Of a DNA stretch of 64,000 nucleotides, positions 56,873-64,000 are shown one piece after another (within the stretch, counting starts at the first letter, position 1; every line of letters starts with the position of its first letter). The position numbers and the translations under genes are program-made. Origin of the DNA: DASUPK01 sp963815665 (GTDB taxonomy: Bacteria > Actinomycetota > Thermoleophilia > Solirubrobacterales > 70-9). Location: NCBI GenBank assembly GCA_963815665.1, contig CAWFHN010000023.1, positions 124,001 to 188,000 on the forward strand, given 5' to 3'. The notes under the pieces are model-generated. The model did no database searches and had not been told where the DNA came from. It saw nothing but the letters and a program-made list of their open reading frames with translations.

Positions 56873-57337
56873 CTAGTCGGCGCCGTGCAGATGCCGCACG
56901 AGTCGGAGCGCCGGCCCGAACTCGGTGGTGGCGGGGCCCTCCTCGACGAATCCTGCACGCTCGTAGAAGGCGAGCGTTCGCTGGTGGGCGGTGACCATCA
57001 GGCGTGAATGCCCGGCCCGAGCCGCGCGGCGCGCCGCATCGTGGACGAGTGCGCTACCGACGCCATGTCGCATCGCGTGTGGTTCGACGAAGAGGTCGTC
57101 GAGTTCGGCGTCGTTCCCTGTGGATCGCCAGGTGGCGAATCCGAGGACATGGCCGCCGGGATCGACCGCGACGCGGACGCGGCCGGCGGAGAGTGCGCCC
57201 ACGTCGACGCCGAAGACGCCGGGGTTGGCGTCGAGGTCGGGCCGGTCCTCGGGCCAGACGTATGACGCACGACGGTGAATCTCACGGAGCAGATCGAGCT
57301 CTCCGCTGCGCGCGCTGCGGATGCGGTTGTGGGTCAG
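56873..57337 (-). CDS. GNAT-family N-acetyltransferase, start uncertain
   Basis: Acetyl-CoA-dependent acetyltransferase of unknown target. It has about 154 residues. The core reads VLGFATWRSTGNDAELDDLFVEPHAMRHGVGSALVHDAA when broken into blocks, containing the acetyl-CoA P-loop variant RHGVGSAL. The first canonical start is a GTG at 57202, but coding sequence with the family opening (RIRSARSGELDLLREIHRRAS) extends up to the ssb stop. No ATG/GTG/TTG exists there; a CTG at 57337 and an ATC at 57322 are the options, and I use the CTG. The position inside the ribosomal-protein operon is unusual. Confidence 0.75.
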   Translation of the reverse strand: MTHNRIRSARSGELDLLREIHRRASYVWPEDRPDLDANPGVFGVDVGALSAGRVRVAVDPGGHVLGFATWRSTGNDAELDDLFVEPHAMRHGVGSALVHDAARRAARAGHSRLMVTAHQRTLAFYERAGFVEEGPATTEFGPALRLVRHLHGAD

Positions 57338-57346
57338 TGGCGCGGG

Positions 57347-57826
57347 CTAGAACGGGATGTCGTCGTCCGAGCCGCCGCCGGAGCTGACCGTGGCGCCCTC
57401 GAAGTCGGAGGTATCGGCCGGGACGTCCGAGCTCGGCTTGAAAGTGCCGTTGCCTCCGCCACCCTCGCCGCCGCCGGCGTTGTCCGAGCGGGAGCCCAGG
57501 AACTGCACGCTATTGGCGATGATCTCGACGGCCTGTCGCTTCGAGCCGTCCTGAGACTCCCACTCGCGCCAGTCCAGCCGTCCCTCGACCGCGACCGGCC
57601 GGCCCTTGGATAGGTAGTTGGCGCAGTTCTCTCCCTGCGCTCCCCAGACGGTGACGTCGAAGTAGTTGGGCTTGTCCACCCATTCGCCGCTGGCGCCGTC
57701 CTTGCGGCGGCTGTTGACCGCGACGCGAAGCTTGCAGACCGAGGTTCCGCTGGGAGTCGAGCGCAGCTCGGGGTCCTTGGTGAGATTCCCGGTCACGGCG
57801 ACCACATTGATGTTGCTCGCAGCCAA
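57347..57826 (-). CDS. ssb: Single-stranded DNA-binding protein
   Basis: It has 159 residues from a TTG. The OB-fold domain (about 1-110) has INVVAVTGNLTKDPELRSTPSGTSVCKL, WVDKPNYFDVTVWG and LSKGRPVAVEGRLDWREWES in short blocks. A Gly/Asn/Ser-rich linker follows, then the acidic C-terminal tip SDDDIPF, which recruits partner proteins. It is separated from rpsF, its usual neighbour, by the efflux cassette on the other strand. Confidence 0.96.
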   Translation of the reverse strand: MAASNINVVAVTGNLTKDPELRSTPSGTSVCKLRVAVNSRRKDGASGEWVDKPNYFDVTVWGAQGENCANYLSKGRPVAVEGRLDWREWESQDGSKRQAVEIIANSVQFLGSRSDNAGGGEGGGGNGTFKPSSDVPADTSDFEGATVSSGGGSDDDIPF

Positions 57827-58004
57827 GTTGATCAGCTCCTCTTCCTTCGATTCCGAACGTCGATCTTAAGTCGCCGCGCGGCGGGTTCTCTCCCCCGTCG
57901 GCACATAAACGCGGAACTACCGGATTCTCATCCGATTCCCAGCAGGCTCTCAGCTTTCCCCGGCAGGGTCCGGGGAGATCGGGAGATGAGGATTTCATCG
58001 GGAA

Positions 58005-59171
58005 ATGTCTAGGTGGGCCGGCGATCGCCGCTTCGCGGTGCCCGTACTGGGCCTGATCTGCGCGGCCGCGGTCGCTGCCGCCATCGCGGTGATCGGGCCG
58101 GCGTCGGCGAAGGAGGCTCCCGAGACCGCCGTCGCGGCCCAGCCCGGCGTGGTCCAGAAGACCGTGTCCGGCGCCGGTTCCCTGCAGCCGGCGCGCGAGG
58201 ACACCGTCGGGTTCAGCAATCCGGGGACGGTCTCCCGCCTCTACGTCAAGGAGGGCGACCGCGTCCACAAGGGCGAGCTGCTGGCGACGCTCGACTCCGC
58301 CGCCGCCCGTCGCGGCCTGGAGCAGGCCGAGGCCCAGCTCGCTTCGGCCGAGGCCCAGCTCGCGAGCGCCAGGGCAGGCTCCTCGAGCAGCCCCAGCTCG
58401 TCGTCTCCCTCGTCCGAGGGGTCCTCTTCGAACGGGACGAGCGCGGCCAGTCACGCGGCCGGCGTCAGCTCGGCCAAGGCGAGCCTGCTCAACGCCAAGA
58501 TCTCCCTCGGCAACGCACAACGGGCTTTGCGCGCCACCCAGCTCAGGGCCTCGATGGACGGGATCGTCGCCTCGATCGGCGACAGTGGCTCACCGGACTT
58601 CATCACCCTCGCGCAGCTCGACCGGATGAAGATGCAGGTCTCGCTGAGCGAGTCGGACGTCACCGACGTCAAGGTGGGCCAGCCCGCCACCGTCAGCGTC
58701 AACGCCGTGCCCGACGAGAAGCTTGCCGGGCGGGTGACGCACATCGGTCTCCTCTCCAGCACCTCGAACGGCGTGGTCAGCTACCCGGTGACGATCGTCG
58801 TCAAGCAGACCGCGGCCGGCATCCGGCCCGGCATGACCGCGACCGCGGAGGTGGTGATCGCTCAGGTTCAGGGGGTGGTCACGGTTCCGAGCCGCGCTGT
58901 CAGCGGCACTTCGGTCACCGTCAAGCAGGGCGGCAAGGACATCCAGAGGCAGGTCACGACCGGCCTGGTCGGAGACAGCACCACCGAGATCGTCAGCGGG
59001 CTGCGCGCCGGGGCGCAGGTTGTCCTCCCGAGCGCCTCCGGCCTGGGCAGCGCCGCCGCTCAGGCGCTCGGCGGAAGGGGAGGGGCGATCTCGCAAGCCA
59101 TCGGGGGCGGTGGCGGTCCCGCCGGCGGCGGCGGGGGCGTGTTCATCTCCCCGCCGGGCGCCGGGCCATGA
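58005..59171 (+). CDS. MacA-like periplasmic-adaptor (membrane fusion) protein
   Basis: It has 388 residues: an N-terminal membrane helix, a biotinyl-lipoyl-like hairpin (AREDTVGFSNPGTVSRLYVKEGDRV), a helical arm with EQAEAQLASAEAQLASA and a low-complexity Ser-rich insert (about 125-150), then beta-barrel domains (LDRMKMQVSLSESDVTDVK) and a Gly-rich end. It overlaps the ATPase gene by four bases, as in MacAB-type exporters. The Gly-rich tail (GGGGGPAGGGGG) is unusual. It starts divergently from ssb. Confidence 0.88.
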   Translation: MSRWAGDRRFAVPVLGLICAAAVAAAIAVIGPASAKEAPETAVAAQPGVVQKTVSGAGSLQPAREDTVGFSNPGTVSRLYVKEGDRVHKGELLATLDSAAARRGLEQAEAQLASAEAQLASARAGSSSSPSSSSPSSEGSSSNGTSAASHAAGVSSAKASLLNAKISLGNAQRALRATQLRASMDGIVASIGDSGSPDFITLAQLDRMKMQVSLSESDVTDVKVGQPATVSVNAVPDEKLAGRVTHIGLLSSTSNGVVSYPVTIVVKQTAAGIRPGMTATAEVVIAQVQGVVTVPSRAVSGTSVTVKQGGKDIQRQVTTGLVGDSTTEIVSGLRAGAQVVLPSASGLGSAAAQALGGRGGAISQAIGGGGGPAGGGGGVFISPPGAGP

Positions 59172-59893
59172 GCTCCTCCCGCGGCGCGAAGGCGGTGCGG
59201 AGGCCCGTGATCCGCCTCGAGGACGTCGTCCGCACCTATCACCTCCCGGGATCCGAGGTCAGGGCCCTCCGCGGTGTCTCCCTGAGCATCCAGAGGGGCG
59301 AGCTGATCGCGATCATGGGCCCCTCGGGCAGCGGCAAGTCCACCTTGATGAGCATTCTCGGCTGCCTCGATGCGCCCACCTCGGGCCGCTTCCTGCTCGA
59401 CGGCATCGACGTCGGGCGGATCGACGACGAGGGCCTCTCCGACCTGCGCAACCGGAAGATCGGGTTCGTCTTCCAGAGCTTCAACCTCGTGCCGCGCACC
59501 AGCGCGATGGCGAACGTCGAGCTGCCCCTGGGATACGCCGGCGTTGGGCGTACCGAGCGCCGTGAGCGTGCCGAGGCGGCCCTGGCGGCCGTGGGGATGC
59601 TCGGGCACCGCGCGCATCTTCCCTCCGAGCTCTCGGGCGGCCAGCAGCAGCGCGTCGCGATCGCTCGCGCGATCGTCACCAACCCGGCCCTGATCCTCGC
59701 CGACGAGCCCACCGGAAACCTCGACTCCCGCTCCAGCGACGAGGTCCTGCGGATCTTCGAGGCGCTCAACGACCGTGGCAAGACGATCGTCCTGATCACG
59801 CACGAGCCGGAGGTCGCGGCCCGGGTCGACCGCGTGGTCCACCTGGCCGACGGTGAGGTCGTCGAGGCCGCGGGCAACAGGGTCGCTGCCTGA
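59168..59893 (+). CDS. MacB/LolD-like ABC transporter ATP-binding protein
   Basis: It has 241 residues with Walker A GPSGSGKSTLMSILG, Q-loop VFQSFNLVPRTSA, signature LSGGQQQRVAIARA, Walker B LILADEPTGNLD and the H-loop ITHEPE. The RTYHLPGSEVRALRGVSL start is typical of the MacB/FtsE subgroup. It joins the adaptor by a four-base overlap and the permease by a one-base overlap. Confidence 0.95.
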   Translation: MSSSRGAKAVRRPVIRLEDVVRTYHLPGSEVRALRGVSLSIQRGELIAIMGPSGSGKSTLMSILGCLDAPTSGRFLLDGIDVGRIDDEGLSDLRNRKIGFVFQSFNLVPRTSAMANVELPLGYAGVGRTERRERAEAALAAVGMLGHRAHLPSELSGGQQQRVAIARAIVTNPALILADEPTGNLDSRSSDEVLRIFEALNDRGKTIVLITHEPEVAARVDRVVHLADGEVVEAAGNRVAA

Positions 59894-61119
59894 TGTTCGG
59901 CGAGACACTGCGATCCGCCGTCGCGAGCCTGGGGGCGAACAAGCTTCGTTCCGCCCTGACGGTGCTCGGCATGACGATCGGGGTCGCCTCCGTGATCGTC
60001 CTGGTGGCGGTCGGCAACGGCTCCTCGGCGGCCGTGCAGTCGAGCATCGAGAGGCTCGGGACCAACGTTCTGCTGGTGATGAGCACCAGCGGTCCCAGCG
60101 GCCCCGGCGCGGCCGGCGCCGACAGCGGCTCGGGCGCCAAGCCCCTCACCACCGACGATGCCGACGCGATCCAGGACCCCGCCCAGGCCCCCGACGTCGC
60201 CAGCGCCTCGCCGGTCGTCAACGTCGCCAGCGCGACCCTCGTCAACGGCGGCACCAGCTATCAGCCATCGCAGGTGGTCGGGACGACCCCCTCCTACGCG
60301 ACCGCCCACGACTACGAGGCCGCGACCGGCAGCTTGATCAGCGGGCGCGACCTCTCCAGCCGCAACCGGGTAGCGGTGGTCGGCCCGACCGTGGTGTCGA
60401 ACCTGTTCGGCGGCCAGGACCCGGTCGGTCAGACGATCCAGATCAACGGCTCCAACTTCCAGATCGAGGGCGTGACGAAGTCGAAGGGGTCGAACGGGTT
60501 CCAGGACCAGGACGACGTCGTGATCGTCCCCCTGACGGCGGCGCAGGACACGCTGACCGGCTACGGCGACATCGGCTCGATCACCGTCCAGGCTCGCTCG
60601 CGCGACCAGCTGGACGCCGCTCAGGCCGAGGTTACGTCCATCCTCTACGAGCGCCACGACGTCACCGACCCGACCAATCCCGGGTTTCAGGTGATCAACC
60701 AGGGATCCATCCTGGCGGCCTCGAGCTCGACCAGCGACGTGTTCACCACCCTGCTCGGCGCCGTCGCGGCGATCTCCCTGCTCGTCGGCGGAATCGGCGT
60801 GATGAACATCATGCTCGTCAGCGTCACGGAGCGGACCCGCGAGATCGGCATCCGCAAGGCCGTCGGCGCCCGCCGTGGCCACATCCTCGCCCAGTTCCTG
60901 ACGGAGGCGGTTGTCGTCTCCGTGCTCGGCGGGATCGCCGGGGTGGCCGCCGGCATCGTCGCCAGTCGCTTCCGGATCGCGGGGGTCCAGCCGGTGATCG
61001 CCACCTACTCGGTCTTTCTCGCCTTTGGCGCCGCCGCCGCCGCGGGGCTCTTCTTCGGAACCTATCCCGCCAGCCGAGCCGCCCGGCTCCGACCAATGGA
61101 GGCATTGCGCTTTGAGTGA
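59893..61119 (+). CDS. MacB-like ABC transporter permease (FtsX-type)
   Basis: It has 408 residues: an N-terminal helix after SLGANKLRSALTVLGMTIGVASVIVLVAVGNG, a large extracytoplasmic MacB-PCD domain, and three C-terminal helices including SVTERTREIGIRKAVGARR and the end AARLRPMEALRFE. This is the four-helix mechanotransmission type. Its end overlaps the next gene's TTG by eight bases. Confidence 0.94.
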   Translation: MFGETLRSAVASLGANKLRSALTVLGMTIGVASVIVLVAVGNGSSAAVQSSIERLGTNVLLVMSTSGPSGPGAAGADSGSGAKPLTTDDADAIQDPAQAPDVASASPVVNVASATLVNGGTSYQPSQVVGTTPSYATAHDYEAATGSLISGRDLSSRNRVAVVGPTVVSNLFGGQDPVGQTIQINGSNFQIEGVTKSKGSNGFQDQDDVVIVPLTAAQDTLTGYGDIGSITVQARSRDQLDAAQAEVTSILYERHDVTDPTNPGFQVINQGSILAASSSTSDVFTTLLGAVAAISLLVGGIGVMNIMLVSVTERTREIGIRKAVGARRGHILAQFLTEAVVVSVLGGIAGVAAGIVASRFRIAGVQPVIATYSVFLAFGAAAAAGLFFGTYPASRAARLRPMEALRFE

Positions 61120-61726
61120 GACCGAGCCCGCAGTCGACGAGCCCCTGATCGAGGGCGGCGAGTGGCCCGATGCCGCGGCCGAGGTGCCGGTCGGCAAGAG
61201 GGCGTCCCGTCTCACGCCCGTGACCGGAGGGCTGCTCGCCCTGGCGATCGCGGCGGCCGGGTTCGTGGGCGGCGTCCTGATCGAGAAGGGCCAGACCGGG
61301 TCCGAGGCGACCGGCGGCGGCCTGCCCGCCGGGCTCACGTCCGCGCGCGGCGGGCAAGCGGGCCTGCCGGACGCCCAGTCCGGCGGCGGGGCGACCTTTG
61401 GGACCGTCGCCAACGTCAGCGGCCGGACGCTGTACGTCACCGACGCCCAGGGCAACACGGTCAAGGTCCTGACGACCAAGGGCTCGACCGTGACCCGCTC
61501 CTCCGATTCGGAGGTCGGCGACATTCACCCCGGCGACACCGTGGTCATCCAGGGGCAGTCGCGAAGGAGCGGGACCGTCAAGGCCCAGTCGATCAGCGCG
61601 TCGCAGGCGGGAAGCGGCGGCGGGGCCCTGCTCGGCGGTGCCGCGCCGCAGACGTCGGCAGCCGGCGGCGCCTCGTCTCAATCGGCGGGTGGCGCGGGAG
61701 CCGTCGATCAGCTCTTCGGGAAGTAG
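61112..61726 (+). CDS. Membrane-anchored protein with DUF5666-like OB domain
   Basis: It has 204 residues from the TTG at 61112, in an overlap with the permease end. An acidic cytoplasmic start and one helix (GGLLALAIAAAGFVGGVLI) lead to a small beta domain (TVANVSGRTLYVTDAQGNTVKVLT, DIHPGDTVVIQGQSR) and a Gly/Ser/Ala tail. It belongs to the efflux unit by position and may act as an extracytoplasmic accessory. Family assignment is tentative. Confidence 0.72.
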   Translation: MSETEPAVDEPLIEGGEWPDAAAEVPVGKRASRLTPVTGGLLALAIAAAGFVGGVLIEKGQTGSEATGGGLPAGLTSARGGQAGLPDAQSGGGATFGTVANVSGRTLYVTDAQGNTVKVLTTKGSTVTRSSDSEVGDIHPGDTVVIQGQSRRSGTVKAQSISASQAGSGGGALLGGAAPQTSAAGGASSQSAGGAGAVDQLFGK

Positions 61727-61766
61727 CCCGGTCCTGCTTGCAAACAACGAACAAGAGGAAGTGACG

Positions 61767-62414
61767 ATGAAAGGGTCCATACGACGATTCGGCGGTCGGC
61801 TCACGATCCGCCGGCTGCTGGCGGGGGCGGCGTTTCTGACGCTCTCAGGCAGCCTGGTGGCGTGCGGGGGATCGTCCTCTGCCGGGGGCGGGACGACCAA
61901 CGCGGCCGCGTTCGGCCCGGGCGGGCAGCTCAGCGCCTCGGACCGCGAGTGCCTGCAGAAGCACGGCCTCAACCTCCGGATCGGTTCTGCGGGCGGTAGG
62001 CCTCCTACGGGTACCAACGCGGCGCCGCCGGCCGGCGCGTCCGGCACGACCCAGACTTACGGCGCCCCGCCATCCGGCGCGGTCATCGGGCCGCAGGGCG
62101 GCTCGGGGCCCACCCAGATGCCTGAGAACGTGCGCAAGGCCTTCCAGGCGTGCGGCGTTCAGCCGCCGAGCCAAGCGTCGACGGGATCGCCGCCCAGCGT
62201 CAACAGCGCGGCCTTCCGCCAGTCGGTGAGTCGCTACGCCGCCTGCGTCAAGCAGAACGGCTACGACCTGCCCGCCCCGAACCTGTCCGGAAACGGGCCG
62301 ATCTTCGACGAGTCGAAGGTCAATCGCGACGATCCGAAGTTCCAGTCGGCCAGCCAGAAGTGCCAGCAGCTGCTGCAGCCTCAGTCCCAGGGGACCGCCA
62401 CGGCCGCTCAGTGA
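61767..62414 (+). CDS. Putative lipoprotein of efflux cassette
   Basis: It has 215 residues from the ATG at 61767, preceded by GAGGAAG. A basic start, hydrophobic helix and lipobox LVACGG (Cys34) predict lipid anchoring. The mature part is Gly/Pro/Ser-rich with several spaced Cys (DRECLQKHG, FQACGVQ, YAACVKQNGYDLPAPN and KCQQLL), a pattern seen in actinobacterial secreted proteins. The Cys pattern suggests disulfides. It ends three bases from the convergent rpsF. Confidence 0.78.
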   Translation: MKGSIRRFGGRLTIRRLLAGAAFLTLSGSLVACGGSSSAGGGTTNAAAFGPGGQLSASDRECLQKHGLNLRIGSAGGRPPTGTNAAPPAGASGTTQTYGAPPSGAVIGPQGGSGPTQMPENVRKAFQACGVQPPSQASTGSPPSVNSAAFRQSVSRYAACVKQNGYDLPAPNLSGNGPIFDESKVNRDDPKFQSASQKCQQLLQPQSQGTATAAQ

Positions 62415-62417
62415 GGT

Positions 62418-62810
62418 CTAGTCGTCGCGATCTCGATCGCGACGGCCGCGGCCCCGATCGCGATCGGGCCGATCCGAGGCGACGGCCAGCCGCTCGACCG
62501 GAGGGGGCGGATTCGCCGGCGCGTCGGGATCGACCTTGAAGATGCGGAAGCGGAGCACGCCGTCGGTGATCTTGAGGCTGTGGTCGAGGCGCTCGAGGAG
62601 CTCGGGCTCGCCGTGGAAGCGATAGAAGCGGTAGTCCGCCTCGTTTCGCTGGCTGATCTCGTAGGCCATCTCGCGCACGCCCCATTCGTCCGCGCGGTCG
62701 AGGGTGCCGGTGCCCTCGATCGCCTGGCGCACGTCGCCGGCTACCTTCGCGCGTGCCTCATCGGCGGCCTCGGGGTCGAGCATCAGGACGAGTTCGTAGC
62801 TTCGGTTCAC
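62418..62810 (-). CDS. rpsF: 30S ribosomal protein S6
   Basis: It has 130 residues with the S6 start MNRSYELVLMLDPEA, then EWGVREMAYEISQRNEADYRFYRFHGEPELLERLDHSLK in short blocks, and a tail that is Arg/Asp-rich (DRGRGRRDRDRDD). It points toward ssb but lies 4.6 kb away from it. Confidence 0.95.
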   Translation of the reverse strand: MNRSYELVLMLDPEAADEARAKVAGDVRQAIEGTGTLDRADEWGVREMAYEISQRNEADYRFYRFHGEPELLERLDHSLKITDGVLRFRIFKVDPDAPANPPPPVERLAVASDRPDRDRGRGRRDRDRDD

Positions 62811-62862
62811 AGCGGCGAGCGACTATAGGGGAGAACCGAGCCCGGCGGCCCCTCACACGGGC

Positions 62863-63261
62863 ATGTCCGGAAGGCAGATCAGATGGGCGAGTGTGGGCCG
62901 GGCCGCGGCGATCGTGGCGGCCGCGATCGCGGGGATCGTCTCCCTTCCGGCCCTGCTGGGAGGCGGTGGGCCGCCTCCCGTCCCGCCGGACGTGGGCCTG
63001 ACCTCCGCGCCGCCGGCGATCACCCAGGCGCCGGCTGAAGTCGCTCCTTCCGCGCCGCAACCCCCTCCACGGCGAAGGAAGCGGCCGTCCCACCACCGCC
63101 CGGTGAACCATCGGCCCGCGCACCACCACCAAGGTCACCATCGCCGCGGCCGGTCGCCCGGCACCCCGGCGGCCGCGGAACCCTCCGGCCCGGCTTACGT
63201 TCCCGCGCCGATCTACTCACCGCCCCCGCTGCTGCCCGGCGAGTTCCAGTTCGAGCGCTAG
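62863..63261 (+). CDS. Pro/His-rich exported or membrane-anchored protein, unknown
   Basis: It has 132 residues. A basic start and hydrophobic helix (AAAIVAAAIAGIVSLPALL) are followed by a Pro-rich region, then His/Arg-rich stretches (HHRPVNHRPAHHHQGHHRRG) and a Pro/Tyr end. The His cluster could bind metal. No family is recognised, and low complexity limits the call; the in-frame signal helix and high coding bias support a real gene. Confidence 0.55.
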   Translation: MSGRQIRWASVGRAAAIVAAAIAGIVSLPALLGGGGPPPVPPDVGLTSAPPAITQAPAEVAPSAPQPPPRRRKRPSHHRPVNHRPAHHHQGHHRRGRSPGTPAAAEPSGPAYVPAPIYSPPPLLPGEFQFER

Positions 63262-63267
63262 GAACCG

Positions 63268-64000
63268 TCAGCCGACCTCGGCCGGCGCCCGCTTCGCGCG
63301 GATGTCGGCCAGCTGCTCGTCCACCCAGTCGCCCGGATCGCGCTCGGTGATGATCTCCTTCAGGCGGCGGGCCCGCAGCGCCCGTTCCTCGGGTTCCATC
63401 GTCAGGGCGCGGTGGATCTGGTCGGCCTGCTCCTGGATGTCGAAGGGGTTGACCGAGAGGGCGCAGTCGCCCAGCTCCTCGTGTGCCCCGGTGTTCTCGG
63501 AGAGCATCACCACGCCGTTCCGGGTGTTGACCGCCGGCGCCTCCTTGGCGACCAGGTTCATGCCGTCGAACAGGGAGTTGACCATCAGCAGGTCGAAGTG
63601 CTTGTAGCGGGCGACCGCCTCGGCGAAGTTCTCGTAGATCCTCAGGTCGATCGGCATCCAGTCGGTGGTGCCGTGCCGGTGGTTGACGACGGCGACCAGC
63701 GCCTCGATCCGCTCCAGGTACTCGGCGTACTCCGGGACGTCCTGCCGGGAGGGCTGCAGATGGGCGATGAAGGTGACCTTCTCCCTGAACTCGCGGTGCT
63801 GCTCCAGGAAGACGTCGAAGGCGGTGAACCCGCGCAGGACGTTCTTGGAGAGGTCGGCCCTGTCGACTCGGATGATCAGGTGGTCGCGTCGCCTGCGCAG
63901 CAGCTCCTTCTCGTAGAAGGCCACCTCCGATGACTCCGCTGCGCGGTAGAGCCGCTTGGTGTCGATCGAGAGGGGGTAGGCACGGACCCAGATCTCGCGG
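63268..64000 (-). CDS. otsA: Trehalose-6-phosphate synthase OtsA (5' end outside window)
   Basis: GT20 glycosyltransferase that joins UDP- or GDP-glucose to glucose-6-phosphate for trehalose. The visible ~244 residues are the C-terminal half. Diagnostic blocks include RAYPLSIDTKRL, HLIIRVDRADLSKNVLRGF, VNSLFDGMNLVAKEAPAVN and SENTGAHEELGD. The frame continues past the right edge, so the start lies outside. It ends six bases from the stop of the convergent His-rich gene. Confidence 0.93.
   Translation of the reverse strand, partial: REIWVRAYPLSIDTKRLYRAAESSEVAFYEKELLRRRRDHLIIRVDRADLSKNVLRGFTAFDVFLEQHREFREKVTFIAHLQPSRQDVPEYAEYLERIEALVAVVNHRHGTTDWMPIDLRIYENFAEAVARYKHFDLLMVNSLFDGMNLVAKEAPAVNTRNGVVMLSENTGAHEELGDCALSVNPFDIQEQADQIHRALTMEPEERALRARRLKEIITERDPGDWVDEQLADIRAKRAPAEVG

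Overview
The window is high-GC chromosomal DNA from an actinobacterium. Three things point there: a pknB-pbpA-rodA-pstP-fhaB-fhaA envelope-signalling cluster, an origin region ordered gyrA-gyrB-dciA-recF-dnaN-dnaA / rpmH-rnpA-yidD-yidC-jag-rsmG-parA-parB, and an SSB / DnaB / QcrABC / TatAC gene set. The single-membrane, menaquinone-type profile, the Bacillus-like QcrABC complex and the very frequent GTG/TTG starts suggest a deep-branching class such as Thermoleophilia (Solirubrobacterales-like). That placement is inference from gene content. No phage, insertion sequence, CRISPR array or plasmid gene was recognised, and no gene-free stretch exceeds about 260 bases.

Layout. 1-6785 (minus): the PknB/PstP kinase-phosphatase pair with the penicillin-binding protein, SEDS polymerase and two FHA adaptors, in a tightly overlapping operon. 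6848-12201: a second kinase with a polytopic membrane domain, bracketed by two copies of a ~95-base repeat, then a CARDB-like membrane protein with prephenate dehydratase, an HNH nuclease and a short-chain dehydrogenase. 12228-21775 (minus): gyrase, the DciA loader, RecF, the DNA clamp and DnaA. 21935-26431 (plus): rpmH through parB, then tRNA-Ile. 26557-31496: a methyltransferase, an SRPBCC protein, the bifunctional nuclease, a third repeat copy, D-Ala-D-Ala ligase and an aminotransferase. 31529-38117: a phosphodiesterase, GtrA, a large membrane glycosyltransferase-like protein carrying a ~108-base palindrome inside its reading frame, YmdB, and an ABC exporter whose permease is frameshifted.

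38181-41539: hemB (frameshifted), a fused siroheme-decarboxylase-like protein and hemL. 41565-46118: the Rieske/cytochrome b/cytochrome b-c complex with menaquinone methyltransferase and a polyprenyl diphosphate synthase, forming a quinone/respiration block. 46186-51908: a zinc ribbon protein, dCTP deaminase, TatA/TatC, a repeat-rich membrane protein, tRNA-Lys, small membrane proteins and purA. 51965-62810: a cupin, a DnaI-like loader, DnaB with a 422-residue intein in its P-loop, and rplI, rpsR, ssb and rpsF. The usual rpsF-ssb-rpsR-rplI operon is split by a GNAT gene and by an opposite-strand MacAB-like efflux cassette. 62863-64000: a Pro/His-rich exported protein and the 3' part of trehalose-6-phosphate synthase.

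Recurrent themes are: many promoters with a TANNNT hexamer 6-10 bases before the start codon (leaderless mRNAs); several genes whose family-predicted N-terminus has no ATG/GTG/TTG; a three-copy structured repeat at gene ends; and a cluster of single-base frameshifts at 37.7-38.5 kb that may be sequence errors.
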